From CAXYVC01 sp964292295 (GTDB lineage: Bacteria > Acidobacteriota > Holophagae > Holophagales > Holophagaceae), in assembly GCA_964292295.1 (NCBI GenBank), contig CAXYVC010000017.1, forward strand, positions 1 to 37,558: a stretch of 37,558 nucleotides of DNA, given 5' to 3'. Position numbers and translations under genes: made by a program. The notes under the pieces are model-generated. The model saw only the letters and a program-made list of their open reading frames with translations. It was not told the origin of the DNA and ran no database searches. Below are positions 6,871-13,790 of this stretch, in pieces (position 1 is the stretch's first letter; each line of letters opens with the position of its first letter).

Positions 6871-7800
6871 CTAGAATCCCAAATCGTCGACCCGACCCGC
6901 CAGGGCAGACCGCAGCCCTTGGGCCAGGCGCCGCAGGGCCCCGTCCGCGTAGCTCCCCCGCCGCCAGGCGAGGACCAGGGTGCGCCCCGGAGCGGGCGCG
7001 GCCAGGGGCCTGAGGAGCACGGCGGCCCGGGGCGTCTCTACGTCCACCGCGAGGCGCGGCAGCAGCGTGAGGCCCGCCCCGCCCGCCACCAGCTGCACGA
7101 GGGTCGCCAGGCTCGTGGCGCGGTAGCCCAGGTCCTCCGGCCGGTCGCGGCCGCAGGCGGCCAGGGCCTGGTCCCTCAGGCAGTGGCCGTCCTCGAGCAG
7201 GAGCAGGGGCTGGCGGTCCAGTTCACCCAGGGGAATGGCCCCCCGCCTGCGGGCGAGGGGATGGCCCTTCGGCAGGCAGAGCAGGAAGGGGTCCCAGCCC
7301 AGCTCCGCCATCTCCAGGTCGCCCAGCTCCGCCTCCTTCGCCAGGATCGCCGCCTCCAGCTCGCCGCGCTCCAGCGCGGCCACCAGCGTGGAAGTCTGCG
7401 CCTCCCGCCAGAGGGGCTGGAGCCCGGGGAAGCCCCGCTTCAGACGCGGCGCGAGGGCCGGCAGGAGGTAGGGCCCCAGCGTCGGGATGACGCCCAGGCG
7501 CAGGGGGCCCGCCAGCGGATCCCGGAAGGTGGAGGCCTGCTGCGCCAGCTCTCGGGCCCCGGCCAAGAGCGCGCGCATGCGCCCCAGCAGGGCCTCCCCG
7601 GCGGGCGTGGGCAGCACGCCACCCCGGCCCCGCTCGAACAGGCGCGCGCCGAGGGCCGCCTCCAGGGCGGCGAGCTGGGCGCTGAGGGAGGGCTGCGCCA
7701 CCGCGCAGCGTTCCGCGGCACGCCGGAAGTTCCTGGTCTCCGCCACCGCCAGGGCGTACTGGAGCTGGCGGAGGGTGAAGGGCAGGCTGCGGGCGTCCAT
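6871..7800 (-). CDS. oxyR: OxyR, LysR-type peroxide sensor
   Basis: The 309-residue protein has an N-terminal winged helix-turn-helix (about 8-66, LRQLQYALAVAETRNF, then QPSLSAQLAALE) and a periplasmic-binding-like regulatory domain. The stretch LLEDGHCLRDQALAACG holds the redox pair C207 and C216, nine residues apart as in E. coli OxyR C199/C208, so it should form a disulphide on peroxide oxidation. It is divergent from ahpC-ahpD, the usual OxyR targets, and the AT-rich operator-like sequence between them begins 12 bases from its start codon, suggesting autoregulation. Identity rests on the cysteine motif plus context. Confidence 0.93.
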   Translation of the reverse strand: MDARSLPFTLRQLQYALAVAETRNFRRAAERCAVAQPSLSAQLAALEAALGARLFERGRGGVLPTPAGEALLGRMRALLAGARELAQQASTFRDPLAGPLRLGVIPTLGPYLLPALAPRLKRGFPGLQPLWREAQTSTLVAALERGELEAAILAKEAELGDLEMAELGWDPFLLCLPKGHPLARRRGAIPLGELDRQPLLLLEDGHCLRDQALAACGRDRPEDLGYRATSLATLVQLVAGGAGLTLLPRLAVDVETPRAAVLLRPLAAPAPGRTLVLAWRRGSYADGALRRLAQGLRSALAGRVDDLGF

Positions 7801-7812
7801 GATCGTTCTTAC

Positions 7813-7845
7813 CTATCAAAATCATTCAAACGATATCTTTGATCA
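7813..7845. promoter_or_regulatory. Candidate OxyR operator
   Basis: The oxyR-ahpC gap contains a markedly AT-rich block with inverted ATCAAA (7815-7820) and TTTGAT (7838-7843), and AT elements (CTAT, CATT, ATAT, ATCA) spaced about 10-11 bases, the periodicity of tetrameric OxyR sites. It does not match the E. coli ATAG consensus closely. It lies 1-45 bases upstream of oxyR and about 65 bases before ahpC. Confidence 0.55.
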
Positions 7846-7908
7846 ATTCCACCCGGAAGGCGAGGCTGAACGGGCCGCAGGACCTGCGGACCTTCCAGGA
7901 GATCCAAG

Positions 7909-8445
7909 ATGCTGACCGTCGGAGACCGCCTTCCCTCCTTCTCGCTCCAGGCCGTGGTGGGCCTCGAGCAGGGCCGGGAGTTCCAGCCCATCACCCACGA
8001 GAGTTACCCCGGCAGGTGGAAGGTCCTCTTCTTCTGGCCCATGGACTTCACCTTCGTGTGCCCCACGGAGATCGCCGCCTTCGGCCGCCGCAACGGCGAC
8101 TTCCTGGACCGCGACACCCAGCTGCTCGGCGCGAGCATCGACACGGAATACGTGCATCTCGCCTGGCGCAAGGACCACAAGGACCTGAAGGAGCTGCCCT
8201 TCCCCATGCTGGCGGACACCAAGCGCGAGCTGAGCCAGGCCCTGGGCGTGCTGCACCAGGAGGCCGGGGTGGCCCTGCGCGCCACCTTCATCGTGGATCC
8301 CGAAGGGGTCATCCGGCACGTCAGCGTGAACGACCTGAGCGTGGGACGCAGCGTGGACGAGGTGCTGCGCGTCCTCGACGCCCTCCAGAGCGGGGAGCTC
8401 TGCCCTTGCAACTGGAAGAAGGGCGAAGCGACCCTGAAGCCCTGA
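7909..8445 (+). CDS. ahpC: Alkyl hydroperoxide reductase AhpC (peroxiredoxin)
   Basis: The 178-residue thioredoxin-fold peroxidase reduces hydrogen peroxide and organic peroxides. The peroxidatic cysteine is C51 in FTFVCPTEI. Two C-terminal cysteines, C165 and C167 in ELCPCNWKKGEAT, match the three-cysteine arrangement of mycobacterial AhpC (resolving pair near the C-terminus). That type is reduced by AhpD rather than AhpF, which fits the ahpD gene directly downstream. AGGAG precedes the ATG. Expression is probably induced by OxyR from the divergent promoter region. Confidence 0.95.
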   Translation: MLTVGDRLPSFSLQAVVGLEQGREFQPITHESYPGRWKVLFFWPMDFTFVCPTEIAAFGRRNGDFLDRDTQLLGASIDTEYVHLAWRKDHKDLKELPFPMLADTKRELSQALGVLHQEAGVALRATFIVDPEGVIRHVSVNDLSVGRSVDEVLRVLDALQSGELCPCNWKKGEATLKP

Positions 8446-8547
8446 CCGCGGGGGGCTATCCGGGGGGTGCCTCGCGGAGCCGACACCCCACTTCAAAGCC
8501 CGACAGGTGACCCCCTCTGAATGTCCATTGAACCGAAAGGAGCAGCC

Positions 8548-9066
8548 ATGACCCCCTCCACGGAAAGCCTGCTGGCGTCCTTCCCCGAGTACGCCAAGGA
8601 CCTGAAGCTCAACCTCCAGGGCATGTTCGCCTCCTCCAGCCTGGAGCCCCAGCAGCGCCTCGGCGTGGCCCTGGCCTCCGCCGCGGCAACGCGCCACCCG
8701 GCCCTCACGGCGGCCCTGCGCGCCGACCTGGAGGCCCAGGGCGCCCAGGCCACCGTGGAGGACGCCCTGGCGGCCGCCACCCTCATGGGCATGACGAACG
8801 TCTACTACCGCTTCCTCCACCTCGTCGGCCAGGAAGCCTACGGCCAGATGCCGCCCCGCCTGCGCATGGGGCGCGTGGCCCGGCCCGCGGGCCCCAAGGC
8901 GGACTTCGAACTATTCTGCCTGGCCGTGAGCGCCATCAACGGCTGCGCCACCTGCGTCCAGGCCCACGAGCGCACCCTTCGGGAGGCCGGCCTCGGCGAG
9001 GAGCAGGTGCAGGACGCCCTCCGCATCGCCTCCACCCTGCACGGCCTGGCCTCCGTGCCGGCCTGA
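8548..9066 (+). CDS. ahpD: AhpD, alkylhydroperoxidase / AhpC reductase
   Basis: The 172-residue carboxymuconolactone-decarboxylase-fold protein has the AhpD active site E121, C133, C136 and H140 (AINGCATCVQAHE), the residues that form the CxxC and proton relay in mycobacterial AhpD. It supplies electrons to the C-terminal cysteines of AhpC. Start 8548 is preferred over in-frame ATG 8521 because AAGGAG lies at the right distance and the extension is short and unconserved in character. It follows ahpC by 102 bases, in which a GGGGTG...CACCCC hairpin occurs (about 8465-8491), possibly tuning expression between the two. Confidence 0.93.
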   Translation: MTPSTESLLASFPEYAKDLKLNLQGMFASSSLEPQQRLGVALASAAATRHPALTAALRADLEAQGAQATVEDALAAATLMGMTNVYYRFLHLVGQEAYGQMPPRLRMGRVARPAGPKADFELFCLAVSAINGCATCVQAHERTLREAGLGEEQVQDALRIASTLHGLASVPA

Positions 9067-9147
9067 AGGCGTCGGCGGGCCCCCCGGGAGTATGCTGGGA
9101 GGCCCCGCCGTCCGTGCCTTTCCGGGGCCCCCTTAGAGGTTTCTCGC

Positions 9148-10707
9148 ATGATCCAGGGTCCAGTCGTCCTCCCCACCTCCGACGGCGCGGGCGCCGGCCC
9201 CCCCACCGCCTCCGACGCGCCCTCCCAGGCGGGCATCCCGCCCCTCGGCGCCCTGCCCCGCCGCTACGCCGCCACCCAGCTGTGCACCAGCGGCGAGGCG
9301 GTGGGCCTGCCCGGGGACCAGTTCGGCAACTCCGAGGTGGGCCACATGAACCTGGGCGCGGGCCGGGTGGTGTGGCAGGAGCTCACCCGCATCAATACCG
9401 CGATCCGCACGGGCCGCTTCCGCGAGAACCCCGCCATGGCCGCCCTGCTGGCGGACCTGAAGGCCCGGGGGAAGCGCCTGCACCTGCTGGGCCTGCTGGG
9501 CCCCGGCGGCGTGCACAGCCACCAGGACCACCTGGCGGCCCTGGCCCGCTGGGCCCAGGACGAAGGCGTGGACACCACCATCCACGCCCTGCTGGACGGC
9601 CGCGACACGCCCCAGAAGAGCGCGGACGGCTTCCTGGCCGAACTGGCGGAAGTCCTGAAGGCCACCCCCCGCGTCACCCTGGGCTCCATCGGCGGGCGCT
9701 ACTGGGCCATGGACCGGGACCAGCGCTGGGACCGGGTGGAGCGCGCCTGGAAGCTGCTGGTGGACGGCGAGGCCGAGCAGGAGGCGCCGGATGCCCTGAC
9801 GGCCATCCGCGCCGCCTACGACCGGGGCGAGACGGACGAGTTCGTCACCCCCACCCGCCTGGCGGGCATGCACCCCATCCAGGACGGGGACGGCGTGCTC
9901 TTCTTCAACTTCCGCGCGGACCGCGCCCGGCAGTTCTCCCACGCGCTGGTGAACCCGGCCTTCGAGGGCTTCGCGCCCCGTCACCGCCCGGCGGTGAAGC
10001 TGGTGACCTTCACCCAGTACGACCGGGCGCTGGATCCCTACGTGTCCGTGGCCTACGCCCCCCAGAACCTGGAGCGCATCCTGGGCGAGGTGGTGGCCGC
10101 CCAGGGCTGGCGGCAGTTCCGCACCGCGGAGACGGAGAAATACGCCCACGTCACCTTCTTCTTCAACGGCGGCCGCGAGGAGGCCTTCCCGGGCGAGGAG
10201 CGCCGCCTGGTGCCCTCCCCCAAGGTGGCCACCTACGACCTGCAACCCGAGATGAGCTGCCCGGAGGTGGCCCGGGGCCTGGAGGCCGCCATCCGCTCCG
10301 GCGACTACCGCTTCCTGGTGTGCAACCTGGCCAACGGCGACATGGTGGGCCATACCGGCGACCTGAGCGCCGCGGTGAGCGCCTGCGCCGCGGTGGACGA
10401 CGCCGTGCGCCGCATCGCCGAGGCCACCCTGGCCGCGGGGGGCGCGCTGCTGGTCACGGCGGACCACGGCAACAGCGAGCAGATGCGGGACGAGGCGGGC
10501 AACCCGCACACGGCCCACACCTTCAACCCCGTGCCCGCGGTGCTCGTGGGCGCGGACTTCGAGGGCCGCCAGCTGCGCGCCGGCGGCGCGCTCTGCGACG
10601 TGGCGCCCACCCTCCTGGCGCTGATGGGCCTTCCCCGCCCCGCCGAGATGGACGGGCGCAGCCTGCTGGAGCTGAGCGGCGAGGCTTCCGCAGCCGGGGG
10701 CTACTGA
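9148..10707 (+). CDS. gpmI: 2,3-bisphosphoglycerate-independent phosphoglycerate mutase
   Basis: The 519-residue Mn-dependent enzyme interconverts 3- and 2-phosphoglycerate in glycolysis. The nucleophile S62 sits in GNSEVGH, D12 in the N-terminal DG, and further ligands in GGVHSHQDH, DGRDTP, FNFRADRARQ and TADHGNSEQM, all typical of iPGM. Length is normal. The first 45 residues are unusual: where most homologues read ILDGWG and an NA motif, this one reads SDGAGAG and a DA. Residue numbering stays in register (D12, S62), so it looks like a divergent N-terminus rather than a frameshift. AGAGG lies upstream of the ATG. Confidence 0.94.
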   Translation: MIQGPVVLPTSDGAGAGPPTASDAPSQAGIPPLGALPRRYAATQLCTSGEAVGLPGDQFGNSEVGHMNLGAGRVVWQELTRINTAIRTGRFRENPAMAALLADLKARGKRLHLLGLLGPGGVHSHQDHLAALARWAQDEGVDTTIHALLDGRDTPQKSADGFLAELAEVLKATPRVTLGSIGGRYWAMDRDQRWDRVERAWKLLVDGEAEQEAPDALTAIRAAYDRGETDEFVTPTRLAGMHPIQDGDGVLFFNFRADRARQFSHALVNPAFEGFAPRHRPAVKLVTFTQYDRALDPYVSVAYAPQNLERILGEVVAAQGWRQFRTAETEKYAHVTFFFNGGREEAFPGEERRLVPSPKVATYDLQPEMSCPEVARGLEAAIRSGDYRFLVCNLANGDMVGHTGDLSAAVSACAAVDDAVRRIAEATLAAGGALLVTADHGNSEQMRDEAGNPHTAHTFNPVPAVLVGADFEGRQLRAGGALCDVAPTLLALMGLPRPAEMDGRSLLELSGEASAAGGY

Positions 10708-10718
10708 TCCCAGATGAT

Positions 10719-10853
10719 GCGGTTGCGGCCAGCCTTTCACGAGAGCGAAAGGCGTGGAGCGGACGTGGGCCAGGCTCGGGCTGGCCCGAACTGGACCACG
10801 TCGCGAGCCGCAATCGCTCGAAGGCCTGCTCTGACAGAGCCGTTCTGTCGAGC
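10719..10853. ncRNA. Highly structured intergenic element, possible non-coding RNA
   Basis: In the gene-free gap after gpmI, an outer 11-bp stem (10719-10729 with 10807-10817, one G-U on the plus strand) encloses two arms. One is GCCTTTC/GAAAGGC capped by a GAGA tetraloop (10732-10753). The other is GACGTGG/CCACGTC (10762-10768 with 10796-10802) carrying an inner GCCAG/CTGGC hairpin. A further hairpin GCTC-T-GACAGA / TCTGTC-GAGC follows (10828-10853). A three-way junction with a GNRA-type loop suggests a structured RNA or a folded repeat. Strand and promoter are undetermined, and I match it to no known family. Confidence 0.4.
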
Positions 10854-10854
10854 C

Positions 10855-10882
10855 CAAACACAAAACCCGGGCTGATCCCGGG
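10855..10882 (-). terminator. Intrinsic terminator of the small basic protein gene
   Basis: On the minus strand CCCGGG-ATCAG-CCCGGG is followed by TTTTGTGTTT, 13 bases past the stop codon at 10895. The stem is short but G/C only and the T-tract is good. Confidence 0.65.
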
Positions 10883-10894
10883 CGCGCGCCGCGC

Positions 10895-11083
10895 CTATTT
10901 GCCCCGGAGCACGGGTCGGTTGTGGACCGGCCCGTGCCCTTTGGCCTGGGCGTGGGGCTGGGCCTTCACCGTCTCGGTGCGGTGGGCGGTGTGGGCGTGC
11001 AGTGGATTGCCGGGGTTCGTCTGCGCCGGGCGCACGGAGGACACCGATGCCTTGGCTTCGGGTTGGGCCTGGGACCTTGCCAT
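10895..11083 (-). CDS. Small basic protein, unknown
   Basis: The frame has 62 residues, begins MARSQAQPEAKASVSS and ends NRPVLRGK. It is rich in Ala, Pro, His, Thr and Gln, with no Cys and no hydrophobic segment, so it is probably disordered. It has a good ribosome site (GGGAGG about 5 bases before ATG 11083) and its own terminator, which makes it more credible as a gene than most frames of this size. The composition and RGK ending recall the 63-residue protein at 3729-3920. No function can be assigned. Confidence 0.55.
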   Translation of the reverse strand: MARSQAQPEAKASVSSVRPAQTNPGNPLHAHTAHRTETVKAQPHAQAKGHGPVHNRPVLRGK

Positions 11084-11157
11084 GTCCGCCTCCCTTCGGG
11101 ATCTGCGGGGGGAAGGATCGCTCCCGGAAGACCTCCCTGCCAGCTCGGAACGCCACC

Positions 11158-12156
11158 CTACTTCGAATCCTCCGGGAAGACGGCGCTGCGCCGCAGGGCC
11201 TCCAGGAAGCCCGCCTCCATCCAGTAGATGGACTGCCGCCCGTTCCGTCCGGGGCGGGCGTCCAGCGCCCGCAGGCGCTCCCGGGTGAGGCCCTCGCCCG
11301 GCCGGAAGGCCCCGGGTTCGTCCCGCTCGGAGGCGAAGAACAGGTACTGCCCGTCGGGGCTCAAGGTGGCGCTGATCTCCCCGTGCCCGGCGCCGTTGAC
11401 CAGGGGACCCAGGTTCTGGGGACGGCTCCAGCGCCCCCGCCCGTCCCGGAACAGCACCACGTAGTCCAGGCCCCCCACCGCCCCGGGCGCGCCCTCGGCG
11501 CAGAGGATCATGCAGCCCTCATCCGGCGTCACGTAGGGGTTGTAGCGGGCCCGGCCCGCCTGGACCACCTCCGGCAGCCTCTCGGCCCGGGCGAAGCCTG
11601 CGCCCTGGGGGGCGGCCCGCCAGACGCTGCCCAGGCCGTCGGCCCCGTCCCGGGCGAAGTACAGCGCGCCGCCCTGGACCGGGTAGGGGCGGAAGCTGCC
11701 GTCCGGACCGTTGATGTCCGGCCCCAGGCGCCGGGCGGGCCCCCAGCCCTCCCCCCGGCGCTCCATGACCCAGATGCCCATGGGGCCGGGCCGCAGGGCG
11801 GCGGGATCCTCCGGACGGTCCGACACGAAGTAGAAGCGCCGCCCGTCGGGGGAGATGGCCGGCTCCAGCGTCCTCCAGCGGGGATCCGCCGCGAAGGCGG
11901 GCACCTCCGGAACCGACCAGCCCCGCCCGCCGAGGCGGCAGCCCAGGATGGCGCTGTGGGTGAAGCCGGAGGTGTTGACCCGGAAGTACAGCTCCCGTCC
12001 GTCGGGACTGAAGGTGATGTCGCGGGTGGGCATGCCCGTGGCCACGAGGCCGGGAGCGAAGGGTTCAGGACGCGGCCCCGGGAGCTTCTGCCCCAGGTAG
12101 GGGCCGGGAGCCGCCAGGGCGCACAGGGAGAGCAGGAGCGGAAGAACGGGGCACAT
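11158..12156 (-). CDS. Exported PD40 (WD40-like) beta-propeller protein
   Basis: The 332-residue protein has a signal peptide (about 1-17, LPLLLSLCALAAPG) with a likely cleavage after ALA. At least three PD40/TolB-type repeats are visible: ITFSPDGRELYFRV, PAISPDGRRFYFVSDRP and ATLSPDGQYLFFASERD, with weaker blades between them (for example TPDEGCMILC). Such propellers are periplasmic or exported binding modules, often in TolB-like or OmpA-associated proteins; the ligand is unknown. ATG 12156 is chosen because the signal sequence begins there; an in-frame ATG 84 bases upstream would put charged sequence in front. A 9-bp inverted repeat covers the ribosome-site region. Confidence 0.8.
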   Translation of the reverse strand: MCPVLPLLLSLCALAAPGPYLGQKLPGPRPEPFAPGLVATGMPTRDITFSPDGRELYFRVNTSGFTHSAILGCRLGGRGWSVPEVPAFAADPRWRTLEPAISPDGRRFYFVSDRPEDPAALRPGPMGIWVMERRGEGWGPARRLGPDINGPDGSFRPYPVQGGALYFARDGADGLGSVWRAAPQGAGFARAERLPEVVQAGRARYNPYVTPDEGCMILCAEGAPGAVGGLDYVVLFRDGRGRWSRPQNLGPLVNGAGHGEISATLSPDGQYLFFASERDEPGAFRPGEGLTRERLRALDARPGRNGRQSIYWMEAGFLEALRRSAVFPEDSK

Positions 12157-12157
12157 G

Positions 12158-12180
12158 GGAAGCCTTTGGGGAAGGCTTCC
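12158..12180. promoter_or_regulatory. Inverted repeat over the ribosome site of the PD40 gene
   Basis: GGAAGCCTT, five bases, and its exact complement AAGGCTTCC lie one base from the start codon at 12156 on the minus strand. In the mRNA this would form a hairpin hiding the AAGG ribosome site, or the DNA could be an operator. No ligand or protein is suggested. Confidence 0.45.
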
Positions 12181-12241
12181 AGCATAGGCCTGCGGAGGGC
12201 ACCGACGCGCGTCGGCCCCCGGCCGCTCCCCGGAACGCACA

Positions 12242-12267
12242 GAGCCCCCGGGTCTCCCCGGGGGCTC
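12242..12267 (-). terminator. Terminator-like hairpin after the cysteine-rich protein gene
   Basis: GAGCCCCCGGG and CCCGGGGGCTC form a perfect 11-bp stem with a TCTC loop, 18 bases past the stop at 12286. No real T-tract follows (minus strand continues TGTGCG), so it may be a weak terminator or an mRNA-stabilising end. Confidence 0.55.
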
Positions 12268-12285
12268 CGTGTTAGGCGCGTACCT

Positions 12286-12654
12286 TCAGTGGCAGCCGCA
12301 GCCCTCGTCGCCGCAGCAGCAGCCCTCGCCGCTCTCCTCGCAGCCGCAGCCCTCCTCGCCTTCGCCACAGCAGCAGCCGCCCTTGTCCTTGCCCACGAGG
12401 TAGGCCTCGGCCATCTCCACGATCGTCTGGTGGGGATCGCCCTTCACGCGCAGGGCGATGTTCACCGCCTGGATCATGTCCTCCTTGGACACCCCCAGCT
12501 GGGTGAGGCGGTAGTGCTGGGTCTGGAAGGCGCGCTCGGCATTGGAGGCCACGGCGGCGGCAAGCGCCACCAGGTGGGCCACCGGCTCGGTGAGAAGGCT
12601 CGGGGCATCGGCCTGGGCATCGGCCTGGGCTGCGGTCTCGCGGGGTTCGGTCAT
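12286..12654 (-). CDS. AhpD/CMD-like protein lacking CxxC, with cysteine-rich tail
   Basis: The product has 122 residues. Residues about 20-90 follow the carboxymuconolactone decarboxylase/AhpD helical pattern (PVAHLVALAAAVASNAERAF, LGVSKEDMIQAVNIALRVKG, then an E-A-Y helix), but the place of the redox CxxC reads NAERAFQTQH, so the canonical catalysis is absent. Residues 94-122 form a tail with ten cysteines and a final histidine in two similar blocks (CCC...CGC and CCC...CGCH) separated by Gly and Glu. This resembles a metal-binding, metallothionein-like tail. ATG 12654 has GGAG about eight bases upstream. Function is unknown; metal handling or sensing is inference. Confidence 0.75.
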   Translation of the reverse strand: MTEPRETAAQADAQADAPSLLTEPVAHLVALAAAVASNAERAFQTQHYRLTQLGVSKEDMIQAVNIALRVKGDPHQTIVEMAEAYLVGKDKGGCCCGEGEEGCGCEESGEGCCCGDEGCGCH

Positions 12655-12797
12655 GGCAAGGCTCCGGGATGGCGTTCGGGACAGGGCCTCCGGCTCGGAG
12701 GGAGCTCCAGCGTACCGGGGAGTGTCCGTGACCGGGGCCCGGAATCCCGGCGCAAGCATGGCATCATAACCTCGCAAGACGATGTTACTGGAGTCCC

Positions 12798-13694
12798 ATG
12801 CCCCCCACCGGACAAGCCGCCGCCCTCCTCACCGCCTTCTGCTGGTCCACGAACTCGGTGCTCTTCACCCTGGCGGGCCGCCGCGTGGGCAGCCCCACCG
12901 TGAACATCACCCGCCTGCTCTTCGCCTGGGTGGCCATGGTCGGCCTGCACCTGCTCCTGCTGGGGAGCCCCTGGCCCCTGCACGCGGGCTGGACGCGCCT
13001 GGGCTGGCTGGGGCTCTCGGGCCTCATCGGCTTCGCCCTGGGCGATGCCGTGCTCTTCGAGGCCTTCGTGCGCCTGGGCCCCCGGCTGGCGATGCTCATC
13101 ATGACCCTCTGGCCGATCTTCGCCGCGGTGCTGGCCTGGATCTTCCTGGGAGAGCGCCTCTCCCTTCCCAAGCTCGCCGCCATGGCCGTGACCCTGGGGG
13201 GCATCGCCTGGGTGGTGGCGGACAAGGCCTCCGCCGCCGACGGGAAGCGCCATCCGGGCCTGGTGGGCGGCGTGCTGCTGGCCCTGGGAGGGGCCCTGGG
13301 GCAGGCCACGGGCTTCCTGTGCTCGAAGTTCGGCCTGCAGGGGGACTTCCATCCCGTGTGCGCCAACCTCCTGCGGGTCACGGCGGGGAGCCTGTCCTTA
13401 GGGCTGTGGATGCTGCTGCGGGGGGAACTGCTGGGCCACCTTGCGCGCCTGTCGGACCGCCGCGCCCTCCGCTACATCGCCCTGGGCGCGGCCGCGGGCC
13501 CCGTGGCGGGCGTGGTGCTCTCCCTCTACGCCCAGGCCCACGCGAACCAGGGCGTGGCGGCCACCCTCATGAGCCTGAGCCCGGTGATCCTGCTGCCCGT
13601 GAGCGCCTGGCTCTTCCATGAGCGCATCACGCCCCGGGCCCTGCTGGGCACGGGCCTCACCATCGGTGGTGCCGCGGCCCTGTTCCTCCTGTAG
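12798..13694 (+). CDS. EamA/DMT-family transporter
   Basis: The 298-residue inner-membrane protein has about ten hydrophobic segments arranged as two EamA repeats. The first repeat ends with the typical PIFAAVLAWIFLGERLS and the second with SPVILLPVSAWLFHERITP, the conserved E-R after the fourth helix of each repeat. Members export amino acids, nucleobases or other metabolites; the substrate cannot be read. GGAG precedes ATG 12798. It is divergent from the cysteine-rich protein gene; the 143-base gap between the two starts holds no obvious strong promoter, but does hold repeated CGCAAG motifs. Confidence 0.9.
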   Translation: MPPTGQAAALLTAFCWSTNSVLFTLAGRRVGSPTVNITRLLFAWVAMVGLHLLLLGSPWPLHAGWTRLGWLGLSGLIGFALGDAVLFEAFVRLGPRLAMLIMTLWPIFAAVLAWIFLGERLSLPKLAAMAVTLGGIAWVVADKASAADGKRHPGLVGGVLLALGGALGQATGFLCSKFGLQGDFHPVCANLLRVTAGSLSLGLWMLLRGELLGHLARLSDRRALRYIALGAAAGPVAGVVLSLYAQAHANQGVAATLMSLSPVILLPVSAWLFHERITPRALLGTGLTIGGAAALFLL

Positions 13695-13744
13695 CGGAAC
13701 ACCCCGGCCTCTGATGCACAATTCAGAAGACTTCCAGAGCTCCT

Positions 13745-13752
13745 GCCGATAG
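13745..13752 (+). promoter_or_regulatory. Sigma-28-like -10 box upstream of the signalling operon
   Basis: GCCGATAG matches seven of eight bases of the sigma-28 (FliA) -10 consensus GCCGATAA, about 38 bases before the GTG start at 13791. The matching -35 is weak (GAAGACTT 11 bases upstream shares about four of eight bases with TAAAGTTT). It could be chance, but the operon holds chemotaxis genes, which are often under sigma-28. Confidence 0.3.
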
Positions 13753-13790
13753 GGAGGGGCTGATTCCTTGCGGATCGGCTGGAGGTTTTC

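Noticed and set aside
9148..9290. Frameshift at the start of gpmI
   Set aside because: D12 and S62 keep canonical positions and the in-frame sequence aligns without gaps to the family pattern.
10701..10736. Minus-strand remnant of a GGDEF protein C-terminus (KAGRNRIIWDQ then stop)
   Set aside because: Only 11 codons match, a TGA lies directly before them, and no GGDEF sequence was found in other frames upstream; it overlaps the gpmI end.
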